Origin: JAFGKM01 sp964403465
GTDB taxonomy: Bacteria > Ratteibacteria > UBA8468 > B48-G9 > JAFGKM01
NCBI GenBank assembly: GCA_964403465.1
Contig: CAYOFY010000091.1
Coordinates: 1 to 5,486 of the forward strand
Reading direction: 5' to 3'
DNA length: 5,486 nt
Within the stretch, counting starts at the first letter, position 1. Each line of letters starts with the position of its first letter. Below the pieces are notes generated by a model. The model had not been told where the DNA came from and ran no database searches. It worked only from the letters and a program-made list of their open reading frames with translations. Positions 1 to 4,516 of this stretch are shown here, one piece after another. The translations under genes were made by a program, and so were the position numbers.

Positions 1-197
1 ATATCCTGAATGGTATTGTTCAGGGCATGCCCCATATGCAGAAAACCGGTTATATTAGGCGGAGGAATGACAATAACATACTTCTTCCCGCCAGCCCTCT
101 GCCCCCCGGCTCTAAAATACCCCTTTTCCTCCCATGATTCGTAGAGCCCGGATTCCACTGTCCTGGAATTATACTGGGGAGGGAATTTTTCTTCCAT
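1..197 (-). CDS. valS: Valyl-tRNA synthetase, N-terminal part (runs off left edge)
   Basis: ValS charges tRNA-Val with valine in the cytoplasm; it is a class I aminoacyl-tRNA synthetase with an editing domain (not in view). Only the first 65 residues or so are present. They carry the family start pattern (PPQYNSRTVESGLYESWEEKGYF, broken here as PPQYN and YESWEEKGYF at about residues 6-28), then the Rossmann-fold entry VIVIPPPNITG and the class I ATP-binding HIGH signature in its ValS form HMGH, followed by ALNNTIQD. I chose the ATG at 195-197 because AGGA lies 5 nt upstream and the resulting start (MEEKFPPQYN) fits normal ValS length. An ATG at 213-215 would add six residues and overlap the yajC stop, with no Shine-Dalgarno site. 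The gene begins 10 nt after yajC, so co-transcription is likely. A small five-residue tandem repeat (RAGGQ/RAGGK) precedes the PPPN motif. Identity is secure; the start is fairly secure. Confidence 0.93.
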   Translation of the reverse strand, partial: MEEKFPPQYNSRTVESGLYESWEEKGYFRAGGQRAGGKKYVIVIPPPNITGFLHMGHALNNTIQD

Positions 198-202
198 TCC
201 TG

Positions 203-206
203 TCCT
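203..206 (-). promoter_or_regulatory. Ribosome-binding site choosing the valS start
   Basis: On the minus strand the sequence reads TAACAGGACAGGAATGG. AGGA at 203-206 sits 5 nt before the ATG at 195-197, just after the yajC TAA stop. The alternative in-frame ATG at 213-215 has no purine-rich match in front of it, so this site favours the shorter ValS N-terminus. Confidence 0.6.
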
Positions 207-207
207 G

Positions 208-504
208 TTATCCATTTTGAGGTTTCATAACCTGCGACACGGCGTTCTTCAGATAGTCTATCTTAACACCGTCTTTGAATTCAATCGTCACAACATTATC
301 CTTTATCCTGCTGATAACACCCATTGCTCCTCCCACCGTTACCACCTTATCCCCTTCTTTCAGTTCATCAAGCATCTTCTTGTGTGCCTTCTGCTTCTTC
401 TGCTGCGGCATGATGAGAAGGAAGTAGAAAACGAAGAATATCATGATCAATGGCAACAATGCTCCCAGGGCTCCTGCCTGAGGTTGTGTCTGCGCAAGTA
501 TCAT
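208..504 (-). CDS. yajC: YajC, Sec translocon accessory membrane protein
   Basis: YajC is a small single-span inner-membrane protein that associates with the SecDF complex and the SecYEG preprotein translocase. The 98-residue product has the family's usual length and layout: a short N-terminus rich in Gln and Ala, one transmembrane helix at about residues 13-33 (LLPLIMIFFVFYFLLIMP), then the signature positively charged PQQKKQKAHKKMLDEL stretch and the cytoplasmic GDKVVTVGG segment with a small beta domain up to the end (about residues 50-95). Its ATG at 502-504 has a very strong G-rich ribosome-binding site (AGGGGGG, 4 nt away). It follows queA-tgt as in many bacteria, but the next gene here is valS, not secD. 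A spacer of about 190 bp with repeats separates it from tgt, so an own promoter is possible, though none is convincing by eye. Confidence 0.95.
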   Translation of the reverse strand: MILAQTQPQAGALGALLPLIMIFFVFYFLLIMPQQKKQKAHKKMLDELKEGDKVVTVGGAMGVISRIKDNVVTIEFKDGVKIDYLKNAVSQVMKPQNG

Positions 505-508
505 TTTT

Positions 509-515
509 CCCCCCT
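509..515 (-). promoter_or_regulatory. G-rich Shine-Dalgarno site of yajC
   Basis: On the minus strand AGGGGGG lies 4 nt before the yajC ATG. It is a six-G homopolymer, unlike the AAGGA or AGGA type sites in front of the other genes here. Such a run is a possible slippage or variation point, but that is inference. Confidence 0.55.
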
Positions 516-549
516 GTTTTTATAAGCCTGAAACGTGAGACGACGCTTT

Positions 550-663
550 TTGTCGTTGCGAGCGTCTTGTGCGTGGCAATCCCCGCCACTTTTTTGTCAT
601 TGCGGATGATATCGGCTCGTGGCAATCTCATCCATATTGCTTAGCTTTCGCTCGCAATAACAA
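550..663 (+). repeat. Cluster of direct and inverted palindromic repeat units in the tgt-yajC spacer
   Basis: Three related units fill this intergenic spacer. Unit A begins TTGTCGTTGCG (550-560) and ends GCAAT (576-580). Unit B begins TTGTCATTGCG (594-604) and ends GCAAT (622-626). Unit C is the inverse: ATTGC (636-640), then CGCAATAACAA (653-663). The outer arms of B and C pair in 10 of 11 positions, and the inner GCAAT/ATTGC arms also pair, so B plus C is an imperfect palindrome of about 70 bp. Unit C alone can fold as a hairpin (ATTGC/GCAAT outer, AGC/GCT inner, GAAA loop on the minus strand). From general knowledge, units beginning TTGTCATTGCGAG and ending in GCAATCTC are dispersed intergenic repeats in several bacterial phyla. 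No open reading frame here is credible. Family assignment is from memory; the repeat structure is seen directly. Confidence 0.75.
573..595 (+). terminator. Possible weak intrinsic terminator for plus-strand transcription
   Basis: A 5-bp GC-rich stem (GTGGC 573-577, GCCAC 585-589) with a 7-nt loop is followed directly by six T residues (590-595). This is the form of an intrinsic terminator reading on the plus strand, opposite to every gene in the window. The stem is short and it lies inside the repeat cluster, so it could be incidental. It would stop antisense transcripts entering tgt from the yajC side, if real. Confidence 0.25.
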
Positions 664-691
664 CGGGTGAGGTACTTTGGTTTTCGGCCAT

Positions 692-1816
692 TTACTTCAT
701 TATATTATACTTTTTCTCAAAGTCTTTGCGAAATTTCTTGAACCTGCCCCCGGCAATCGCATCCCTTACCGCCCTCATGAATTGCATTATGAAATACAGA
801 TTATGGTAGGAATTAAGACGCAGTCCGAGAATTTCATCCGTATTGAGCAGATGCCTGATATATGCCCTCGTGTAATTCCGGCATACCAGGCAATCGCATT
901 CTGAGTCAAGGGGTGTAAAATCCTTCTTGTATTTTCCCGCCTTTATGTTTATTTTTCCTGCCGACGTAAGCGTGGAACCTGTTCTGGCGATGTGCGTGGG
1001 CATTCCGCAATCAAAAAGGTCAATTCCCATCTCAACCATGTCAAGAATCTGCAGGGGCATGCCCAGTCCCATGAAGTACCTTACTCTTGCAGGAGGAATC
1101 AGACCGACTGTGAGGTCAACGGTCTCAACGGTTTTTTCAAACGGTTCCCCTATGCTCAGTCCCCCCAGCCCGAAACCAGGGAAATCCATTCTGCCCATCT
1201 TCTCAATGCAAGTTTCCCTTAAATCCCTGTATATACCTCCCTGCAGAATTCCAAAGAGAGACTGCCTATTCCTTGCCGAAAGGTTAAAAGCAGACAGGCA
1301 TCTTTCAGCCCATCCTATCGTCGTCTCCACGCTCAGTTTAACCTCTTCGCGGTCGTTCCATGTCCTGGGACAGTAGTCAAAAGCCATGATGATATCCGCT
1401 CCTATCCTCTGTTGTATCTCCATGGACCTTTCCGGGGTGACATGGTGAACCGAGCCGTCTATCCTTGACCTGAAATGCACGCCCTCCTCTTCAACTCTCA
1501 CGTGTTCAAGACTGAATATCTGGAAACCTCCGCTGTCGGTCACAATAGGTCTGCCCCAGTTCATGAAATTATGGAGGGAACCCGCCTTTTCAATTATATC
1601 AACTCCTGGTTTCAGATACAGGTGGTATGCGTTTGCAATCAGCATCTCCACATCCATCTCTTCCGATAACAAATCTTCTGAAGAAAGAGTTTTTACCGTT
1701 CCAAGAGTTGCAACGGGCATAAAACAGGGAGTTCTCACAACCCCATGTGGCGTTGTTATCTCCCCTGCCCTCGCCTCTGTCTCTTTATCCTTTCTTATTA
1801 TCTTGAATCCAAACAT
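692..1816 (-). CDS. tgt: tRNA-guanine transglycosylase (queuosine pathway)
   Basis: Tgt exchanges guanine 34 for preQ1 in tRNAs with GUN anticodons (Asp, Asn, His, Tyr), a base-exchange step of queuosine synthesis in the cytoplasm. The 374-residue TIM-barrel protein is of normal bacterial length. Visible landmarks: TPHGVVRTPCFMPVATLGTVK (about 22-42); DSGGFQIF with catalytic Asp94; MAFDYCP with substrate-binding Asp147; GILQGG (Gln192); GGLSIGE (Gly219); DLFDC with the nucleophile Asp269; and the zinc site Cys307, Cys309, Cys312 and His338 (CDCLVC...YHNLYF). I took the ATG at 1814-1816: it gives the family-like MFGFKII start and has AGAAGG/AGGGAG just upstream. An in-frame ATG at 1856-1858, overlapping the queA stop as ATGA, would add 14 non-family residues with no ribosome-binding site. 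At 275 a His replaces the usual Arg of the MPTR motif. Stop TAA at 692-694; the repeat spacer follows. Confidence 0.96.
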   Translation of the reverse strand: MFGFKIIRKDKETEARAGEITTPHGVVRTPCFMPVATLGTVKTLSSEDLLSEEMDVEMLIANAYHLYLKPGVDIIEKAGSLHNFMNWGRPIVTDSGGFQIFSLEHVRVEEEGVHFRSRIDGSVHHVTPERSMEIQQRIGADIIMAFDYCPRTWNDREEVKLSVETTIGWAERCLSAFNLSARNRQSLFGILQGGIYRDLRETCIEKMGRMDFPGFGLGGLSIGEPFEKTVETVDLTVGLIPPARVRYFMGLGMPLQILDMVEMGIDLFDCGMPTHIARTGSTLTSAGKINIKAGKYKKDFTPLDSECDCLVCRNYTRAYIRHLLNTDEILGLRLNSYHNLYFIMQFMRAVRDAIAGGRFKKFRKDFEKKYNIMK

Positions 1817-1819
1817 TTT

Positions 1820-1830
1820 TCCTTCTCCCT
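1820..1830 (-). promoter_or_regulatory. Ribosome-binding site of tgt, abutting G-rich element
   Basis: On the minus strand AGGGAGAAGGA leads into the tgt ATG at 1814-1816. Either AAGGA (3 nt away) or AGGGAG (8 nt away) could pair with 16S rRNA. The GGG of AGGGAG is also the last G-run of the G-quadruplex motif at 1827-1850. The site supports the start at 1816 over the ATG at 1858. Confidence 0.65.
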
Positions 1831-1850
1831 GATCCCGAACCCCGTAACCC
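1827..1850 (-). other. Canonical G-quadruplex motif between queA and tgt
   Basis: The minus strand, which is the mRNA sense, carries four G-runs of lengths 3, 4, 3 and 3, separated by loops TTAC, TTC and ATCA. This meets the usual four-run, loop 1-7 rule for an intramolecular quadruplex. It occupies most of the 38-nt queA-tgt spacer and its last run touches the tgt Shine-Dalgarno region. The near-repeating GGGTT(A)CGGG pattern could instead be a low-complexity spacer repeat. The motif is seen directly; folding and function are inference. Confidence 0.55.
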
Positions 1851-1854
1851 TGTC

Positions 1855-2877
1855 TCATATTATAAGCATCGCATCCCCGTAGGAATAAAACCTGTACCTG
1901 TTTTCTACCGCAATCCTGTATGCTTTTTCCATCAAGTCAACGCCGGCAAAAGCACATACAAGGTACAGGTGAGTTGAGCCCGGCAGATGAAAATTGGTTA
2001 TGAGCGCATCAACCGTCCTGAAACTGAACTCGGGTTTTATGAATAAATCCGTATACCCGACCGATGGGACAACACGACCATTCCGGACAGAACTCTCAAG
2101 TGTTCTTACAACGCTTGTTCCGACGGCAAAAACCTTTTTACCCGATTCTCTTGTGGCGTTTATTATACTTGCGGATTCCTCGCTTATCTCTCTATACTCC
2201 TCACCAGCCGTATTTCCGTTTTCTTCAAGTATCTTGAAGGATGCCCACCCTATATGAAGCGTAATATATACCACATTGATCCCCTTCTTCTTGATCCGTT
2301 CAAGCATCTCATTTGTAAAATGGAGGCCGGCAGTCGGTGCAGCTACAGCCCCTTTTTTCGCGGCATAAACGGTCTGGTAATAGGATTCATCTTCTTTCGT
2401 CGGACTTCTCTTTATGTATGGAGGCAGGGGAGTCTTTCCAAACCTGAAGATCTCCTCGTCCTTGTCAGTGGAGAATTCCACCATGTAACTGCCTTTTTGT
2501 GTCCGGCTGAGTATCCTTGCCAGATTATCCGGTACACCGCTCGTGGTTTTTCCATTGTCAAGGCGGCATATCTGTCCTTCCCTTATCCTGCCCCTGAGAA
2601 GCGCCTCCCATCTGAAAGGTTCCACCTTCCTCAAAAGGAATATCTCAACCCTGCCTCCTGTATCCTTGAGCCCATTCAGCCTGGCAGGGATCACCCTCGT
2701 GTCGTTCAAAACTAGAACATCCCCCTTCTGGAAATAGCCCTCCAGGTCTGGAAAAAGATCTTCCTCTATCCCGCCGTTTTCTCTTCTCACAACCATAAGC
2801 CGGGCTTTCTCCCTCTCCTTCAAAGGATATTGCGCAATGAGACTTCCGGACAGGGAATAATTAAAAAACTTACGCAT
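1855..2877 (-). CDS. queA: S-adenosylmethionine:tRNA ribosyltransferase-isomerase
   Basis: QueA transfers and isomerises the ribosyl group of S-adenosylmethionine onto preQ1 at tRNA position 34, giving epoxyqueuosine; it acts after Tgt in the cytoplasm. The 340-residue product matches the family's usual 340-356. Landmarks in order: LIAQYPLKEREKARL (about 13-27), VLNDTRVIPARL (56-67), TPLPPYI (149-155), YQTVYA then GAVAAPTAGLHFT (167-188), LHIG (207-210), AVGTSVVRTLES (251-262), LITNFHLPGSTHL (292-304) and RYRFYSYGDAMLI at the C-terminus. The segment after LHIG reads WASFKIL where I expect a GTFxPV-like form, and the usual MH before the next Glu is absent. I chose the ATG at 2875-2877: it gives the family start and has AAGGA 8 nt upstream. 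A TTG at 2893-2895 would add six residues. Only one base separates this start from the upstream TGA, so translation is probably coupled. tgt follows. Confidence 0.96.
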   Translation of the reverse strand: MRKFFNYSLSGSLIAQYPLKEREKARLMVVRRENGGIEEDLFPDLEGYFQKGDVLVLNDTRVIPARLNGLKDTGGRVEIFLLRKVEPFRWEALLRGRIREGQICRLDNGKTTSGVPDNLARILSRTQKGSYMVEFSTDKDEEIFRFGKTPLPPYIKRSPTKEDESYYQTVYAAKKGAVAAPTAGLHFTNEMLERIKKKGINVVYITLHIGWASFKILEENGNTAGEEYREISEESASIINATRESGKKVFAVGTSVVRTLESSVRNGRVVPSVGYTDLFIKPEFSFRTVDALITNFHLPGSTHLYLVCAFAGVDLMEKAYRIAVENRYRFYSYGDAMLII

Positions 2878-2878
2878 C

Positions 2879-4516
2879 TCAGGATTCCTTCTCAAATATT
2901 ACAATAGTGGGATTGAGATATATCAAATCTTCCGGCAATACATCCTTTTTGAAAGTCATCCCGAAAAACGAAGGAACTTTCCGGAAAACTTTTTTCTCCT
3001 TATACATTCCGGAATTGCTGAATCTCTCCCAGAAATCGTTACGCTCCTTCTGGAGTCTCAGGGGATAGGTCGGAATGGGTGCCTGAAACGATGAAAGGAC
3101 AAAGTAATCTGGATTTTTCTCCATCGCCACCGCAAAATCATAGCCAGTCACAACCACGTCGTACAGCGCGCAGTCAAAAAGCGGCATCTGGAACTGCCAC
3201 GGAACCTCGGTCACTCCCATGCTGCTTCCTGCCGGGATATTCTCCCTGATCCATTTCCCTGCCAGTGTCCTGACATTTTCCTGAACAAAAAATCTCTCAT
3301 ACGATAACCCGTAGGCAGAAGTGAACAGAAGCATAAGCACAATCAAACTGTTCCTTGAAAAACGTAAAATCCTGTTTCCGCCTGTGGTAAACCATGCGCC
3401 TGTTCCGAAAATCGCCAGTGCAGGCACGATCGGAAGCATATACCTTGCGAACTTGAGGGACAATACCGACATTAACGCAAAGAAAAAGATAATCCATACT
3501 GCAAGCAATACCTTATCCCTGAACTGTCCGTCTTTCTTCAAAAATGCTATGACAGAACCGACGGACAGGAATAGAAGCAGGGGCAGTCCCAGACCATATC
3601 TCAATGAGCAAATGTAAAACAGAGGCGTAAAGGATAATCCTGTGGCATGCTGCCCGGGTCCCCTGAATAACTGGCGGAAAGACACAAAGATGAACGGATT
3701 CGTGAGAATCAGCGCCGCAAGGAAACCCGATAATGCATACAGTCCCTCTCTAAACTTCTCGCCAGTCCTCTTCGCGGAAATTGCAAAAGCCGCAAGCGGG
3801 ATAAAGAAAGAAAGCACGAACGTGATCTTGTTGCCTGCAGCCATACCTGAGGTAAGCCCCATGACAAAAGGAATGGATCTTTCGTCTCTGAGAAATTTCA
3901 CGGCGAGATAGAGCGTGAGCATTATCCAGAAAGTGCCGGGGATATCCACGTACATGTAATGTGAATTCAGAATAAATACGGGGGAAAAAAGCAGCAATGC
4001 AGCCGATAAAAAACCCGCAGTTTTACTCTGCCATATTTTTTTGGCAAGCAGGTACGTAAGCAATACCGTGCCCATGGCATATACAGAACACAACATCCTG
4101 CCGGCGATATAAAAACGGGCGATTTCCCGGGGATTGAGAAAATAGAAAAGAATATTACCTGTTAAACGGATAAAGCCCAATCTTGACAAAAAAAGCAGCA
4201 CTATCCCGTACAGGTAAAGAAAAGCCCCTCCGACGGCAAACTGTCCAGAATTCAACCTCAATTCTTTCGGGTCTATTGACTGAAGACTCTTGATTACGAA
4301 ATACTCGTCGGGATGGTAACTGCGTATGGGATTGTAAAAAGAGCGCGGTATTCCCGTTTTCTCTGATTCCGCCGCTTTGAACCTTTCCTCAATAGCCGGA
4401 CCGCCGCTGAAATACAGTTTGTTCAACGCAGGAGACGGCAATCCCCAGCGGAAGCCGGTAATACAAACAATGGCTGACATTACCAGCAGTGCCGGAATTA
4501 TATATTTTTCTTTCAT
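2879..4516 (-). CDS. Membrane glycosyltransferase, GT-C fold, GT39/PMT-like
   Basis: This 545-residue protein looks like an inner-membrane GT-C enzyme of the dolichyl-phosphate-mannose mannosyltransferase/ArnT superfamily, which move a sugar from a polyprenyl-phosphate donor to a periplasmic acceptor. Evidence: an N-terminal helix (about 5-21); an acidic pair in the first outer loop within YHPDE (67-71), the expected catalytic position; a further conserved-type Asp in YVDIPGTFW (189-197); AAGNKITF (226-233); about ten more hydrophobic segments between 92 and 405; and ARYMLPIVPAL (357-367), a typical GT39 loop. The last 140 residues are mostly hydrophilic and probably periplasmic. The start at 4514-4516 forms an ATGA overlap with the preceding GT2 gene and has AAGGA 12 nt upstream, so I prefer it to a 33-residue longer frame. 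It ends one base before queA. Donor and acceptor cannot be told; the paired GT2 may make the lipid-linked donor or extend the same glycan. The family is fairly sure, the substrate unknown. Confidence 0.82.
   Translation of the reverse strand: MKEKYIIPALLVMSAIVCITGFRWGLPSPALNKLYFSGGPAIEERFKAAESEKTGIPRSFYNPIRSYHPDEYFVIKSLQSIDPKELRLNSGQFAVGGAFLYLYGIVLLFLSRLGFIRLTGNILFYFLNPREIARFYIAGRMLCSVYAMGTVLLTYLLAKKIWQSKTAGFLSAALLLFSPVFILNSHYMYVDIPGTFWIMLTLYLAVKFLRDERSIPFVMGLTSGMAAGNKITFVLSFFIPLAAFAISAKRTGEKFREGLYALSGFLAALILTNPFIFVSFRQLFRGPGQHATGLSFTPLFYICSLRYGLGLPLLLFLSVGSVIAFLKKDGQFRDKVLLAVWIIFFFALMSVLSLKFARYMLPIVPALAIFGTGAWFTTGGNRILRFSRNSLIVLMLLFTSAYGLSYERFFVQENVRTLAGKWIRENIPAGSSMGVTEVPWQFQMPLFDCALYDVVVTGYDFAVAMEKNPDYFVLSSFQAPIPTYPLRLQKERNDFWERFSNSGMYKEKKVFRKVPSFFGMTFKKDVLPEDLIYLNPTIVIFEKES
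2886..2890 (-). promoter_or_regulatory. Ribosome-binding site of queA inside the upstream gene
   Basis: AAGGA on the minus strand lies 8 nt before the queA ATG at 2875-2877 and within the last codons of the glycosyltransferase gene. It fixes the queA start and fits translational coupling across the TGAGATG junction. Confidence 0.7.

Noticed and set aside
87..113. Second G-quadruplex motif on the minus strand in valS
   Set aside because: There are only three runs of three or more G (the fourth is GG), and the G content follows from Gly codons in the RAGGQ/RAGGK repeat.
217..525. Plus-strand open frames over yajC, tgt, queA and the glycosyltransferase genes
   Set aside because: They lie antisense to well-identified genes, have no family-like motifs and lack convincing ribosome-binding sites; they are frame shadows.
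519..547. Possible yajC promoter with TATAAA (519-524, minus strand)
   Set aside because: The hexamer 17 nt upstream (AGCGTC) bears no likeness to TTGACA, and the -10 would be almost on top of the ribosome-binding site. Not supportable by eye.
368..631. Minus-strand open frame of 87 codons spanning the repeat cluster and the start of yajC
   Set aside because: It overlaps yajC in another frame and is translated mostly from palindromic repeat sequence; no sensible protein features.
2875..2881. preQ1 riboswitch controlling queA or tgt
   Set aside because: The gap before queA is one base and the queA-tgt spacer is 38 nt of G-rich sequence without the A-rich tail and hairpin of a preQ1 aptamer. 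Any such riboswitch would have to lie upstream of the operon, outside the window.
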